A stretch of 64,000 nucleotides of DNA from Mesorhizobium loti (GCF_003148495.1 NZ_QGGH01000002.1:868001-932000), one strand, 5' to 3'; positions 35,914 through 46,062 are shown, numbered from the stretch's first letter. The notes: generated by a model not told the origin, from the sequence alone. A program made the numbers and translations.

Positions 35914-36582
35914 ATGAAAAGACTGGGACGTTTTCTTGGCCTTGTTTTGATTGGGGCTATGCTCGCCGTCGTGCTGGGTACTTTCGTACCGCGACCGCTC
36001 TGGCAAGCAATCGCCGACAGGCCCGCCACGGCGCACCACATCCTGGTGCTGAAGAACGCCATCCACACGGACATCGCCATTCCGGTCGATGGTAGCGTGC
36101 GCCAGCGCTTCCACTTCCTGGTCGACGCCGGCATACCGGCCGACAGTCCGGGGGTCCGCTACATCGTCTTTGGCTGGGGCGGCCGCGCTTTCTACCTGGA
36201 GACGCCGACATGGTCTGAGTTGAAGGCGGTGCCGGTGATGAAGGCGCTGACCATCGATGCTTCGGTCATGCATGTCGATGTCGCCGGTGACATCGTCGAA
36301 TCGCGCCCGGACCTCGCGGGGTTCGACATCGGTGAGGATCGGTTCGTGGCGCTGCTCGATTTCATCGATGCGAGTTTCCAGCGGGGGCCGAAGGGTCCGA
36401 TCCTTGTTCCGGATGCGGCCTATTCCAGGTTCGACGGCTTCTACGAAGCCAATGGCCATTTCAACGCGCTGGTCGGCTGCAACACCTGGACGGCAGCAGC
36501 CTTGCGCACCGCCGGCCTGCGCACCGGCTGGTGGAACCCGCTGCCTGTATCGCTTGGCCTGTCGATGCGGCTGTATAATTAG
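35914..36582 (+). CDS. DUF2459 (TIGR02117-like) membrane-anchored protein
   Basis: A 222-residue protein with one N-terminal membrane helix (LGRFLGLVLIGAMLAVVLGT, residues 4-23) and a periplasmic domain. HHILVLKNAIHTDIAIPVDG, YIVFGWGGRAFYLETPTW and LVGCNTWTAAALRTAGL are characteristic of this family, whose invariant Cys and His suggest a peptidase-like fold; function is not established. The ATG giving MKRLGRF is preferred over a GTG 12 codons upstream because the membrane helix follows directly. It follows the aap terminator. Confidence 0.8.
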   Translation: MKRLGRFLGLVLIGAMLAVVLGTFVPRPLWQAIADRPATAHHILVLKNAIHTDIAIPVDGSVRQRFHFLVDAGIPADSPGVRYIVFGWGGRAFYLETPTWSELKAVPVMKALTIDASVMHVDVAGDIVESRPDLAGFDIGEDRFVALLDFIDASFQRGPKGPILVPDAAYSRFDGFYEANGHFNALVGCNTWTAAALRTAGLRTGWWNPLPVSLGLSMRLYN

Positions 36583-36630
36583 CTGTCTCGTCTTGTCGCG
36601 TTTCGCCAATGCGAGACGCCTCATTCCTTC

Positions 36631-36789
36631 GCGCCCCCCTCTGTCCTGCCGGACATCTCCCCCATGAGGGGGGAGATGGCGGTTTCGGCGCCTCGCGCTT
36701 TCCTGCAACGTTAGAGATTGGCGAAATCGGCGGTGCCAGCCGATCTCCCCCCTCGTGGGGGAGATGTCCGGCAGGACAGAGAGGGGCGC
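36631..36789. repeat. Dispersed intergenic element, copy B, with 33-bp inverted arms
   Basis: Arms at 36631-36663 and 36757-36789 are inverted repeats with a single mismatch by eye (starting GCGCCCCCCTCTGTCCTGCC). Each arm ends in its own CTCCCC...GGGGAG palindrome. The core recurs at 13060-13112 and 44941-45180. The whole could fold into a long cruciform or hairpin between convergent genes. Confidence 0.8.
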
Positions 36790-36812
36790 TGTCCCGCCAG
36801 CCTGTCAGGCTT

Positions 36813-38057
36813 TCAACGCCTGACAGCAGCCTCCGCTGCCCGCCAGCCATAGAGCCAATCCAAATCCGCCGCGAGTTTGTCCGACGCGCGCATTCTCAGG
36901 AACAGATTGCGCGCGATAGCCACTGGGCCCGTGGCATGCCAGGCCAGTCGGTTGACGGCGCCGCGACGAGCGACCCTGGCGACGCGCGGCCGCCGCAGGT
37001 TCTCCCAGATTTGCAGACTTTGTGCCGGATCGGCGGGGAAGTCGGCGATGATATCGGCAAGCGTCGCCGCGTCCTCGATCGCCATCGCCGCACCTTGCGC
37101 CGCGAACGGCGTCATCGCATGCGCGGCGTCGCCAATCAGCGCAATGCCGTCCGGCATTGTCCAAGGCTGGTTCTGTTCGACAGTGTGGAGCGGCCAAGTC
37201 AGCCACGCACCAACCATTTCCACCAGTTCTGCAAGACCAGGCGCGGTGCCGCGCATTGCGCTGGCGAGGATGCCGGGATCGGCATGGCCGGACCAGCCCT
37301 CGGCAATGCGCTCGCCTCTGGTGAAGGCGACGAGGTTGAAGGCGTCGCCCTTGCTGACGGGGTAGGCCACCATATGGAAGCCCGGGTGCAGGAAGGTGGT
37401 GACGCAGTCCGGAGCGCCGATCGCCGCGAAAGCCTGCCCTGCGGCACTTTGCGCTGCAATGGTCGCGCGCCAGGCCAGTTCGCCGGAAAACCGGCTTCTT
37501 GGCGAGGCCGCCCTTTTGGCCGAATCGACAAGCGCGCGCACCGAGGACCAGACGCCATCGGCGCCAACCAGCAGGAAGCCCTCGGCCTCAATGGTCTTGC
37601 CGTCGATCTCGGCCGTCGCCGTGATGCCATCGGGGCCGGCGGCAACGCTGCCGATACGGGCACCGGTGGTGAGATGGATATCCGATATCTCCGCAACGCG
37701 CGCGGTCAGTGCGCTCTGCAGATCGGCTCTGTGAGCCACGAGATAGGGCGCTTGCCAGCGCGTTTCAGCGGCTTGTCCCAGTGGCACCCGCGCCAGTTCG
37801 CGCAGCGTTGCGGCATCCTTCAAGACCACCGCTTCCGGCCGCACCGCTGCCGGCAGCAGACGGTCGAGCACGCCAAGCTGGCGAAGGATGCGTGTCGCGT
37901 TGGGAGAAAGCTGGAGGCCGGCGCCGGCTGCTTCCAGGCGCTGCGCCTGTTCGAACACCCGAACCGGGTAGCCGCGTTCGGCGAATGCGAGGGCTGCGGT
38001 CAATCCGGCGACACCCGCCCCGGCGATGACAACTTGCCGGGATCGCGTGTCATTCAT
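36813..38057 (-). CDS. FAD-dependent aromatic monooxygenase (salicylate hydroxylase type)
   Basis: A 414-residue flavoprotein hydroxylase. The N-terminal FAD motif is VVIAGAGVAGLTAALAFAERG, the middle DG motif is LLVGADGVWSSVR, and the second FAD motif is ALIGDAAHAMTPFAAQGAAM. This layout matches NAD(P)H-dependent group A monooxygenases such as salicylate or 3-hydroxybenzoate hydroxylases. No ring-cleavage genes are nearby, so the substrate is open. The NDUFS6-type gene is 18 bases beyond its start codon on the same strand, so the two may share a transcript. Confidence 0.88.
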   Translation of the reverse strand: MNDTRSRQVVIAGAGVAGLTAALAFAERGYPVRVFEQAQRLEAAGAGLQLSPNATRILRQLGVLDRLLPAAVRPEAVVLKDAATLRELARVPLGQAAETRWQAPYLVAHRADLQSALTARVAEISDIHLTTGARIGSVAAGPDGITATAEIDGKTIEAEGFLLVGADGVWSSVRALVDSAKRAASPRSRFSGELAWRATIAAQSAAGQAFAAIGAPDCVTTFLHPGFHMVAYPVSKGDAFNLVAFTRGERIAEGWSGHADPGILASAMRGTAPGLAELVEMVGAWLTWPLHTVEQNQPWTMPDGIALIGDAAHAMTPFAAQGAAMAIEDAATLADIIADFPADPAQSLQIWENLRRPRVARVARRGAVNRLAWHATGPVAIARNLFLRMRASDKLAADLDWLYGWRAAEAAVRR

Positions 38058-38075
38058 CGGGCTTGTCGCGAAGAC

Positions 38076-38321
38076 TCAGGCGGCCTGGTCGATATAGATG
38101 CAGCCGGCCGGCAGCGTTTCCGTCGCCTTCAGCTTTGGCGAATAGCGGTAGAGCGTCGAGCAATAGGGGCAGACTTTTTCATTATCGCCACCCATGTCGA
38201 GAAACACATGCGGGTGGTCGAAAGGCGGATTGGCGCCCGTGCACATGAATTCCTTGACGCCGATGTCGATTGCCGGGTGGCCCGCATCGTTTTGAAAATG
38301 GGGAATGGAACCGCCTGCCAT
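38076..38321 (-). CDS. NDUFS6-like zinc-finger (CHCC) protein
   Basis: An 81-residue protein with a CHCC zinc site: Cys27, His36/His38 region, Cys51 and Cys54 (FMCTGANPPFDHPHVFLDMG, then VCPYCSTLYRY). This is the family of mitochondrial NDUFS6, a zinc-containing accessory subunit of complex I kept in alphaproteobacteria. AGGAGACG precedes the start. It lies upstream of the monooxygenase gene on the same strand and divergent from ppk. Confidence 0.88.
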   Translation of the reverse strand: MAGGSIPHFQNDAGHPAIDIGVKEFMCTGANPPFDHPHVFLDMGGDNEKVCPYCSTLYRYSPKLKATETLPAGCIYIDQAA

Positions 38322-38464
38322 CGTCGTCTCCTTAACGCAGTCTCTTCTGCATCTGGATCATAACAGGCCTCTTTGCAAGATCGATGAAATGAAACTGTCG
38401 CAAAAGCCTGTCAGAGGATAAGTTAAGCCGGTTAACCGGCTGAGCGGTGGGAAGAGCAGGAACC

Positions 38465-40666
38465 ATGAACGAACTGAAGCCGGTGCAGAGCGAATTCGTG
38501 AACGTCGAGGTGGCTCGTCCGGAGGGCGGCAACCCCGATCGCTTCGTCAACCGGGAGTTTTCCTGGCTGCAGTTCAACCGGCGCGTTCTCGAGGAATCGC
38601 TGAACCTCAATCATCCGCTGCTGGAGCGCGTTCGCTTCCTGTCGATCTCGGCCGCCAATCTCGACGAATTCTTCATGGTCCGTGTCGCCGGCCTCGCCGG
38701 TCAGGTGCGCGAGGGCATCACGCTGAAGAGCCCTGACGGCCGCACCCCCGAACAGCAGCTCGAACAGCTGCTGCGTGAGGTCGAGCGGCTGCAGGAAGAC
38801 CAGCAGAAGAGCCTTTCGGCGCTCACCGTGCTGCTCAACAAGGAAGGCATCGAGAGCATCACCCGCGATGCGCTGACCAAGGAGGAGAAGGTCTGGCTGG
38901 AAGACCATTTCCAGGAGCAGGTGTTCCCGGTGCTGACCCCGCTGTCGATCGACCCGGCGCATCCGTTCCCGTTCATTCCAAATCTCGGCTTCTCGATGGC
39001 GCTGCAATTGCGCCACCGCAAGAATGGCGAAGAGATGAGCGCGCTGCTGCGTCTGCCGGTGGCGCTGAAGCGCTTCATCCGCCTGCCGGACCGCAAGCAT
39101 CATGTCCGCTTCATACCGCTGGAAGAGGCGGTCGGCCTCTACATCGGCAAGCTTTTCCCCGGCTACGAGGTCAAGGGCTCCGGCACGTTCCGCATCATCC
39201 GTGACAGCGATATCGAAGTCGAGGAGGAGTCCGAGGATCTGGTGCGCCTGTTCGAAACGGCACTCAAGCGGCGTCGCCGCGGATCGGTGATCCGCATCGA
39301 ATTCGACAGGCTGATGCCTGCCGAATTACGCGACTTCGTCGCCGGCGAACTTGGCGTGTCGTCGAGCCGCATCAGCGTCCTGACCGGACCACTGGCGCTC
39401 AGTCAGATCTCCGAAATCGTCGCCGTTCCCCGCGACGATCTGAAATTCACGCCCTACAATCCGCGCTTTCCCGAGCGCATCCGCGAGCATGGCGGCGACT
39501 GTTTTGCTGCCATCCGTGAGAAGGACATCGTCGTCCACCACCCCTACGAATCCTTCGACGTCGTGGTGCAGTTCCTGCGCCAGGCGATGGCCGACCCTGA
39601 AGTGGTGGCGATCAAGCAGACGCTTTACCGCACCTCCAATGACAGCCCGATCGTGCGCGCGCTGGTCGACGCGGCCGAGGCCGGCAAGTCGGTCACCGCG
39701 CTGGTCGAGCTCAAGGCGCGCTTCGACGAGGAAGCCAACATCCGCTGGGCGCGCGACCTGGAGCGTGCCGGCGTGCAGGTCGTGTTCGGCTTCCTCGAGC
39801 TGAAAACACATGCGAAAATGTCGCTGGTGGTGCGGCGTGAGGACGGCAAGCTGCGCAACTACGTGCATCTGGGCACCGGCAACTACCATCCGGTGACCGC
39901 GCGCATCTACACCGACCTGTCCTTCTTCACCACCGATCCGACGATTGCCCGAGACGTCGCCCAGCTCTTCAATTTCATCACCGGCTATGCCGAGCCGACC
40001 GATGAAATGCGGTTGGCGATCTCGCCGTTCACGCTGAGAAGCCGCATCCTGAAGCACATTGCCGACGAGATTGCCCATGCGGTGGAGGGTCGGCCTGCGC
40101 GCATCTGGATGAAGATGAACGCGCTCGTCGATCCGATCATCATCGACGCGCTCTATGATGCAAGCCGCGCCGGCGTCGAGATCGACCTTGTGGTGCGCGG
40201 CATTTGCTGCCTGCGGCCGCAGGTTCCGGGCCTGTCGGAAAACATCCGTGTAAAATCGATCGTCGGCCGTTTTCTCGAGCACAGCCGCATTTACTGTTTC
40301 GGCAATGGTCACGGCCTGCCGTCGGACGAGGCCATCGTCTACATCTCTTCGGCCGATCTCATGCCGCGCAATCTCGACCGCCGCGTCGAGACCATGGTGC
40401 CGATCACCAATCCAACTGTGCATGAACAGATCCTTGGCCAGATCATGCTGGGCAACATCATGGACAATCAGCAAAGTTTCGACGTATTGGCTGATGGAAC
40501 CTCCCGGCGCGTGGTGCTGGAGGAGGGCGAGGAACCGTTCAACGCGCAGGAATATTTCATGACCAATCCGAGCCTGTCGGGACGGGGTGACGCGCTGAAG
40601 TCGCATGCGCCCAAGCGCATTGCGCAGTTCAAGCGCCGCAAGAAGAACGCCGCAGCGTCCGGCTGA
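38465..40666 (+). CDS. ppk: Polyphosphate kinase 1
   Basis: A 733-residue enzyme that builds polyphosphate from ATP. N-terminal [19 protein letters not shown], the phospholipase-D-like parts with the autophosphorylated His in [16 protein letters not shown], and [17 protein letters not shown] are diagnostic. A second His motif lies near [17 protein letters not shown]. The ATG giving [10 protein letters not shown] follows AAGAGCAGGAA. Its stop overlaps the ppx start (TGATG), so kinase and exopolyphosphatase are translationally coupled. Confidence 0.97.
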   Translation: MNELKPVQSEFVNVEVARPEGGNPDRFVNREFSWLQFNRRVLEESLNLNHPLLERVRFLSISAANLDEFFMVRVAGLAGQVREGITLKSPDGRTPEQQLEQLLREVERLQEDQQKSLSALTVLLNKEGIESITRDALTKEEKVWLEDHFQEQVFPVLTPLSIDPAHPFPFIPNLGFSMALQLRHRKNGEEMSALLRLPVALKRFIRLPDRKHHVRFIPLEEAVGLYIGKLFPGYEVKGSGTFRIIRDSDIEVEEESEDLVRLFETALKRRRRGSVIRIEFDRLMPAELRDFVAGELGVSSSRISVLTGPLALSQISEIVAVPRDDLKFTPYNPRFPERIREHGGDCFAAIREKDIVVHHPYESFDVVVQFLRQAMADPEVVAIKQTLYRTSNDSPIVRALVDAAEAGKSVTALVELKARFDEEANIRWARDLERAGVQVVFGFLELKTHAKMSLVVRREDGKLRNYVHLGTGNYHPVTARIYTDLSFFTTDPTIARDVAQLFNFITGYAEPTDEMRLAISPFTLRSRILKHIADEIAHAVEGRPARIWMKMNALVDPIIIDALYDASRAGVEIDLVVRGICCLRPQVPGLSENIRVKSIVGRFLEHSRIYCFGNGHGLPSDEAIVYISSADLMPRNLDRRVETMVPITNPTVHEQILGQIMLGNIMDNQQSFDVLADGTSRRVVLEEGEEPFNAQEYFMTNPSLSGRGDALKSHAPKRIAQFKRRKKNAAASG

Positions 40667-42201
40667 TGCTGTCTGATTCCCAGGGCCGGTTGCAGGACCG
40701 CCGACCGCTATCCATCATCGACATCGGGTCGAACTCGATCCGTCTCGTCGTCTATGAGGGACTGGCGCGCTCGCCAACCATGCTGTTCAACGAAAAGATG
40801 CTGGCTGGTCTCGGCCGTGGCATCGTTTCGACCGGCAAGCTCGATCCCGAGGCGGTGACCCGCTCGATGGAAGAGTTCCGCCGCTTTCGCGCGCTTTCCG
40901 ACCAGGCCGGCGCCGAACATATGTATGTGCTGGCGACCGCCGCCGCTCGCGAGGCGATCAACGGTCCCGATTTCATCCACCGCGCCGAGGATGTGCTCAA
41001 GACCGAAATCCGTGTGATCAGCGGCCGGCAGGAAGCCTATTATTCGGCGCTCGGCGTCATTTCCGGCTTCCATCCGGCCGATGGCATCGCCGGCGATCTG
41101 GGCGGCGGCAGTCTCGAACTGGTCGACGTCAATGGCGAAGCGATCGGTGACGGCATAACGTTGCCGCTGGGTGGCCTGCGCCTGCAGGACATGGCGAAGA
41201 ACTCGCTGACCCAGGCGGCGAAGATCGCGCGTGACGAACTGGCGAAGGCGAAGCTGTTGAAGGGTGGGCAAGGCAGGCCCTTCTACGCAGTGGGCGGCAC
41301 CTGGCGAAATCTCGCCCGGCTGCACATGGAAATGACCAACTATCCGCTCGGCGTCATGCACCATTACGAGATATCGGCCGAAAGCGCGACGAACTTCCTC
41401 AAGCAGGTGGCCAAAGCCGAGATCGAGAAGGTCAAGGGGATCGAAGGCGTTTCCAAGAACCGCCGTTCGCTGCTGCCTTATGGCGCCATCGTGCTGCAGG
41501 AGATCATGGCGGCGATGCAGCCGTCGAAGATCATCGTTTCGGCGCTCGGCGTGCGCGAAGGCTTTCTCTATTCGCTGCTCGACGAGGCCGAGCAAAAGGC
41601 CGATCCGCTGATTTCGGCCTCGGAAGAACTCGCCCGCCTGCGCTCACGCTCCGTCACTCATGCGCATGAACTTGTCGAATGGACAGCCAGGACCTTTGCC
41701 GCCTTCGGCATCGACGAGACCGAGGACGAGGCGCGCTATCGCCATGCAGCCGCATTGCTGGCCGACATCGGTTGGCGCGCGCATCCGGAATATCGCGGCA
41801 AGCAATCGCTCAATATCATCGCGCATGCGTCTTTCTTCGGCGTCGACCATCCCGGCCGCGCCTTCCTGGCACTGGCCAACGCCTATCGTCACGACGGCAT
41901 CTTCAACGAAGCCATCGCCCCCGAGATCAAGGCGCTGGCTACGCCACGCTATCTGGAGCGGGCACGGGTGCTGGCGGCGATGATGCGCGTCGTTTATCTG
42001 CTGACGGCGTCGATGCCCGGCATCATGCCCAGGCTGAAATGGGAACAGCGCGGCAACGGCGTGCTGGCGCTGGTCTTGCCGGCGTCGCTGGCCGATCTCT
42101 ATGGCGAACGGCCGGCCGGGCGACTGGCGCAACTGGCAAGGATAACCAACCGCCGGCTGGTGTTGGCCGTCGAGGGCGGTCCCAGCATATCGGTCAAATA
42201 A
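40666..42201 (+). CDS. ppx: Exopolyphosphatase (Ppx/GppA family)
   Basis: A 511-residue ASKHA-fold phosphatase that shortens polyphosphate from its ends or converts pppGpp to ppGpp. Phosphate motifs SIIDIGSNSIRLVVYEG and GDLGGGSLELVDV are intact; FLKQVAKAEIEKVKGI is followed by the HD-like C-terminal domain with THAHELVEWTARTFAAFGID. The start overlaps the ppk stop by one base. Pairing of ppk and ppx in one operon implies controlled turnover of polyphosphate. Confidence 0.95.
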   Translation: MLSDSQGRLQDRRPLSIIDIGSNSIRLVVYEGLARSPTMLFNEKMLAGLGRGIVSTGKLDPEAVTRSMEEFRRFRALSDQAGAEHMYVLATAAAREAINGPDFIHRAEDVLKTEIRVISGRQEAYYSALGVISGFHPADGIAGDLGGGSLELVDVNGEAIGDGITLPLGGLRLQDMAKNSLTQAAKIARDELAKAKLLKGGQGRPFYAVGGTWRNLARLHMEMTNYPLGVMHHYEISAESATNFLKQVAKAEIEKVKGIEGVSKNRRSLLPYGAIVLQEIMAAMQPSKIIVSALGVREGFLYSLLDEAEQKADPLISASEELARLRSRSVTHAHELVEWTARTFAAFGIDETEDEARYRHAAALLADIGWRAHPEYRGKQSLNIIAHASFFGVDHPGRAFLALANAYRHDGIFNEAIAPEIKALATPRYLERARVLAAMMRVVYLLTASMPGIMPRLKWEQRGNGVLALVLPASLADLYGERPAGRLAQLARITNRRLVLAVEGGPSISVK

Positions 42202-42226
42202 ATAGAGCGTCTCGGTGAAGTCGGCG

Positions 42227-42631
42227 TTACGCCAAACCACGCCCGTCGACCGACCAGGCGCCGGCGCCGGCCATCGCCAATGCCAGGAAACCGCCCGATA
42301 TGGCGATGTCCTTCATCAGCATCTGCTGGTGCAGGAAGGCGAGAATCGGGTCGCCGCCACCCTGGCCGTAATGGCCGATGAAACCGGCGGCGATGCAGAA
42401 GGCGGCAAGCAGCAGCGCTATGACCCGGGTCTGGAAACCGACCAGGATGAGCAGCCCGGCGATGAGTTCGAACAGTCCCGTGCCCCAGGCGGCAAGCGTC
42501 GGCAGCGGCAAGCCCAGGCCGGCGAAATAGCCTGTCGTGCCGGCAATATCGCTCAACGCTTGGAAACCGGAGGGCACGAACAGGGCGGCGAGCAGCAGCC
42601 GGGAAAGCAGGAGCAGCGCGTTGCGGGGCAT
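42227..42631 (-). CDS. DoxX family membrane protein, copy 1
   Basis: A 134-residue protein with four membrane helices: LLLLSRLLLAALFVPSGFQA, AAWGTGLFELIAGLLILVGF, VIALLLAAFCIAAGFIGHY and a last one near 110. The pattern matches the DoxX family. Function is uncertain; DoxX relatives work in thiosulfate oxidation or membrane redox stress. It lies downstream of a second DoxX gene on the same strand but is separated from it by a hairpin terminator. The proteins share FVPSG/FLLSG, LPLPT and LVGFQTR motifs, so they are paralogues. Confidence 0.85.
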   Translation of the reverse strand: MPRNALLLLSRLLLAALFVPSGFQALSDIAGTTGYFAGLGLPLPTLAAWGTGLFELIAGLLILVGFQTRVIALLLAAFCIAAGFIGHYGQGGGDPILAFLHQQMLMKDIAISGGFLALAMAGAGAWSVDGRGLA

Positions 42632-42731
42632 GCGTTCACCTCCGTTGTCGGGTCGGGTCGGGCGGTTGTGCCAATTCCGACGCAGCGACCCTAGCAGGAA
42701 TCGGCTGCCTGGGAGGCCTGCACAGACAACG

Positions 42732-42767
42732 AAAGAGGGGCGCGGAAAATTCCGCGCCCCTCTTTTT
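42732..42767. terminator. Hairpin terminator between the two DoxX genes
   Basis: Sixteen-base arms AAAGAGGGGCGCGGAA / TTCCGCGCCCCTCTTT around a two-base loop. T-runs occur on both sides, longer on the plus strand. It lies just after the 3' end of DoxX copy 2. Confidence 0.85.
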
Positions 42768-42787
42768 GATTTGTTGGTGGTAGTTGA

Positions 42788-43207
42788 TCAGCCGCGCTTG
42801 GCGTCGATCGAATAGGCGCCGGCGCCCGAGGAAGCCAGCAGGAGGAAGCCGCCCGCGATGGCGAGGTTCTTGAGAAACTGGATCATCTGCATCTGGTCGG
42901 CCCAACCGGTGTGGGCGACCAAGCCGGTGGCGACAGTGAAGATCGCGAGCACCCAGGCGACAATCCGGGTCTGGAAGCCGACGAGGATGGCGAGGCCGCC
43001 GAGAAGCTCGATCAGGCCGACGACAATGGCCGTTACGGTCGGCAAGGGCAGGCCGAGGCTGCCGAAATAGCCGGCCGTGCCGGCGATGGCGGTGAGCTTG
43101 CCGAAGCCTGACAGCAGGAAGATGACCGCAAGCAGGACGCGGCCGAGGAGGATGGTGGTCGAGGCATTGGACGTGCCGGAAGCGGCGACTGAAGTGTTGA
43201 TGGACAT
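42788..43207 (-). CDS. DoxX family membrane protein, copy 2
   Basis: A 139-residue four-helix membrane protein paralogous to copy 1: TILLGRVLLAVIFLLSGFGK, GYFGSLGLPLPTVTAIVVGL, GFQTRIVAWVLAIFTVATGL and a final helix LAIAGGFLLLASSGAGAY. The polar N-terminal 18 residues (MSINTSVAASGTSNASTT) are extra. The ATG is preceded by CGGAGAGAA. Head-to-tail duplication of DoxX genes is evident. Role unknown. Confidence 0.85.
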   Translation of the reverse strand: MSINTSVAASGTSNASTTILLGRVLLAVIFLLSGFGKLTAIAGTAGYFGSLGLPLPTVTAIVVGLIELLGGLAILVGFQTRIVAWVLAIFTVATGLVAHTGWADQMQMIQFLKNLAIAGGFLLLASSGAGAYSIDAKRG

Positions 43208-43349
43208 GGGGTTCTCTCCGGGAGGGGTTGATACCGGTGAGATAGAGCAAGCGGACTGTTCACCAAAGCCGCCAGACTGGCGACACATTGTTCACAGCGC
43301 TTACATTTCCGTGATCGGGCGGCCCGCGCAAAATTCGCGTCGGGTCAGG

Positions 43350-43379
43350 TCGCGACGGGAGTAAATTCTCCCGTCGCGA
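43350..43379. other. Perfect hairpin downstream of fumC
   Basis: Twelve-base arms TCGCGACGGGAG / CTCCCGTCGCGA with a six-base loop, between the fumC 3' end and the DoxX gene. No U-run, so a termination role is uncertain; it may protect the fumC 3' end. Confidence 0.55.
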
Positions 43380-43445
43380 AATGTCGGGTTTTCTGGTTGA
43401 CGCAATTCCGGACGGAAAACCGCAAGACACTTTTCCTGGAATTGC

Positions 43446-44843
43446 TTACCCCGGATGCGTCATGTCCTCCGGCCGCACTAGGCGGTCATAATCGGCTTCG
43501 CTGACCAGCCCGGTGGCGAGCGCTTCCTCGCGCAGCGTGGTGCCCTTCTTGTGCGCGGTCTTGGCGATCTTGGCGGCATTGTCGTAGCCGATGGTCGGCG
43601 CCAGCGCCGTCACCAGCATCAGCGAGCGGTCGAGTGCCGCCTTGATGTTGTCTTCCCGCGCTTCGATGCCGACGACGCAATTGTCGGTGAAGGAGACCGA
43701 GGCATCGGAGAGCAGCTGCACCGACTGCAGGAAGTTGTAAGCCATCAGCGGGTTGTAGACGTTGAGCTCGAAATGACCCTGGCTGCCGGCGAAGGTGAGG
43801 GCAGCATTGTTGCCGAACACCTGCACGCAGACCTGCGTCATCGCTTCGCATTGGGTCGGGTTGACCTTGCCCGGCATGATCGACGAGCCCGGTTCGTTTT
43901 CCGGCAGCGACAGTTCGCCAAGACCCGAACGCGGGCCGGAACCGAGGAAGCGGATGTCGTTGGCGATCTTGAACAGCGCCGCGGCCGCCGCGTTGATGGC
44001 GCCGTGCGAAAACACCATGGAATCATGGGCTGCCAGCGCCTCGAACTTGTTCGGCGCGGTAACGAAGGCGATGCCGGTGATGGCGGCGATGCGATCCGCC
44101 ACCCGTTCGGCGAAGCCGACCGGCGCGTTGAGGCCGGTGCCGACGGCGGTGCCGCCCTGCGCCAGTTCCTGCAGGCCCGGCAGCGTCAGCTCGATACGCT
44201 TGATCGACGAGGCGACCTGCGCGGCATAGCCCGAAAATTCCTGGCCAAGCGTGAGGGGAGTGGCATCCTGCGTGTGCGTGCGGCCGATCTTGATGATGTG
44301 CGCGAAGGCCTTGGTCTTGGCTTCAAGTGCCTTGTGCAGATGTTTCAGGGCCGGCAGCAAATCGTGCACGATGCGCTCGGCGCAGGCGATGTGCATGGCC
44401 GTCGGATAGGTGTCGTTCGACGACTGACTCATATTGACGTGGTCGTTGGGATGCACCGGCTTCTTGGAGCCCATGACGCCGCCCAGCATCTCGATCGCCC
44501 GGTTGGAGATCACCTCGTTGGCATTCATGTTGGACTGCGTGCCCGAGCCGGTCTGCCAGACCACCAGCGGGAAATGGTCGTTGAGCTTGCCGTCGATGAC
44601 CTCTTGCGCCGCCTCGACAATCGTCTTGCCGATCGCCGGGTCGAGCCGCTGAAGGTCCATATTGGCTTCGGCCGCCGCGCGCTTGACGATGCCCAGCGCG
44701 CGCACGATCGACGCCGGCTGCTTTTCCCAGCCGATCTTGAAATTGCCAAGGGAACGCTGCGCCTGTGCGCCCCAATAGCGATCGGCGGCGACTTCGATCG
44801 GGCCGAACGTGTCGGTTTCGGTTCTGGTCTTTGCAGCGGTCAC
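43446..44843 (-). CDS. fumC: Fumarate hydratase class II
   Basis: A 465-residue iron-independent fumarase of the TCA cycle (fumarate to malate). [20 protein letters not shown] at the N-terminus, [19 protein letters not shown], the catalytic [19 protein letters not shown], and the superfamily signature [16 protein letters not shown] are present. Length matches E. coli FumC. The GTG start is chosen because AAGGAGAG lies five to six bases upstream and the following residues align with the family start. Confidence 0.97.
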   Translation of the reverse strand: MTAAKTRTETDTFGPIEVAADRYWGAQAQRSLGNFKIGWEKQPASIVRALGIVKRAAAEANMDLQRLDPAIGKTIVEAAQEVIDGKLNDHFPLVVWQTGSGTQSNMNANEVISNRAIEMLGGVMGSKKPVHPNDHVNMSQSSNDTYPTAMHIACAERIVHDLLPALKHLHKALEAKTKAFAHIIKIGRTHTQDATPLTLGQEFSGYAAQVASSIKRIELTLPGLQELAQGGTAVGTGLNAPVGFAERVADRIAAITGIAFVTAPNKFEALAAHDSMVFSHGAINAAAAALFKIANDIRFLGSGPRSGLGELSLPENEPGSSIMPGKVNPTQCEAMTQVCVQVFGNNAALTFAGSQGHFELNVYNPLMAYNFLQSVQLLSDASVSFTDNCVVGIEAREDNIKAALDRSLMLVTALAPTIGYDNAAKIAKTAHKKGTTLREEALATGLVSEADYDRLVRPEDMTHPG

Positions 44844-44940
44844 GGGTCTCTCCTTGTCGAAGTCGGCAACGGCGTATCGCGTTGCACAAACGGCTTCAAG
44901 CGGAGAATGCGGGCGGCAAGGATGCAAATCGGTTGAAGGT

Positions 44941-45180
44941 GATCTCCCCCCTCGAGGGGGAGATGTCGCCGAAGGCGACAGAGGGGGTCGGTACGTCCCG
45001 GCGCAACTCCCCTAGCTGCCGCAACAGGCTGGCGCTTCACGCGAGGCGACCCCCTCTGGCCTGCCGGACCGGCCCTTCGCTATCGCTCCGGGCGTTCGTC
45101 GTTCGGAAAGCCAAGCAATTGGCTTCCCGTCCGCTACGCGGACCGCTTCTCACCCCCTCAACGGGGGAGAAAAGCTCCTC
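44941..45180. repeat. Dispersed intergenic element, copy C, mosaic of palindromes
   Basis: It opens with the GATCTCCCCC/GGGGGAGAT palindrome also seen in copy B. Arms CAGAGGGGGTCG (44979-44990) and CGACCCCCTCTG (45047-45058) are perfectly inverted. Smaller hairpins follow (GTCCGC/GCGGAC; CCCCCT/AGGGGG-type near 45152). It fills most of the fumC-SDR spacer. Confidence 0.75.
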
Positions 45181-45937
45181 ACCCCGCAGTATAGCCACCA
45201 TCGATCGAAAAAATGCCGCCGCTGGTCCACGCCGCCTCTTCGCTGGCCAGATAGACCGCGATACCGGCCAGATCGTCGGGGCGGCCGATTCTGCCAAGCG
45301 GATAGCTGCGCTCGACATAGGCCTTCAGCTCCGCCTTTGCCTCGGCCGGCAAATTGTCGACGGTCTTGCGTCGCATGGCGGTGTCGACCGTGCCGGGCGC
45401 GATGGCGTTGACGCGGATGCCGCGCGGGCCGAGTTCGAAGGCCAGCGATTTGGTCAGCGAGTTCAACGCGCCCTTCGACAGCGAATAGAGGCTCGACGGA
45501 CGCTTCGGGATCATCTTGTTGGCGAAATAGGACGAGATGTTGATCACCGATGCGCCGGTTGCCAGATGCGGCAGCAGGCCCTGGGTGAGGAAGAACACGG
45601 CCGTCACATTGAGCGCGAAGGATTGCTGGAACTGCGCCTCGCTGACGGTCTCGAACGGCACCAGGAAAGCCACCCCGGCATTGTTGACGAGGATATCGAG
45701 TGGCCCGCCGGATTTTTTCACATGCTCGACGACGGCTGCGATGCCGGCCGATGTGGCAAGATCGGCCGACAGCGCCTCGATAGTGCCGCCGAGCTGCTTG
45801 CGGGCGGCGTCGAGCTTCCGGGTGTCGCGGCCGACGATCAGGACGTCCGCGCCCTCGCGCGAAAAGGCCTCGGCGATCGCCAGGCCGATACCGTCCGACC
45901 CACCGGTGACCAGCGCGCGCTTGTTGTGAAGTCTCAT
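45179..45937 (-). CDS. Short-chain dehydrogenase/reductase
   Basis: A 252-residue classical SDR. Cofactor motif TGGSDGIG (residues 11-18), NNAG in ILVNNAGVAFLV, catalytic Ser in INISSYFA, Tyr-x3-Lys in LYSLSKGALN, and the C-terminal GGIFSIDGGYTAG. The substrate cannot be told. The Arg after VLIVG suggests NADP(H). It lies downstream of the betI gene on the same strand but 125 bases away, so they are probably separate units. Confidence 0.9.
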   Translation of the reverse strand: MRLHNKRALVTGGSDGIGLAIAEAFSREGADVLIVGRDTRKLDAARKQLGGTIEALSADLATSAGIAAVVEHVKKSGGPLDILVNNAGVAFLVPFETVSEAQFQQSFALNVTAVFFLTQGLLPHLATGASVINISSYFANKMIPKRPSSLYSLSKGALNSLTKSLAFELGPRGIRVNAIAPGTVDTAMRRKTVDNLPAEAKAELKAYVERSYPLGRIGRPDDLAGIAVYLASEEAAWTSGGIFSIDGGYTAG

Positions 45938-46062
45938 TCGACGCCCCGAGGGATTTCTGCCTCGTCGAGAGCACCGTATAGTGGCGGCTGCGGTCAAGCC
46001 GTCGACCTATCCCCCGGTATGAACTTCGACCGCTGCCGGCCGGCAGGTCAGCCGAGGCCGGT

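Noticed and set aside
38432..44936. Several long antisense frames opposite ppk, ppx and fumC
   Set aside because: All mirror well-supported genes and none shows domains or translation signals.
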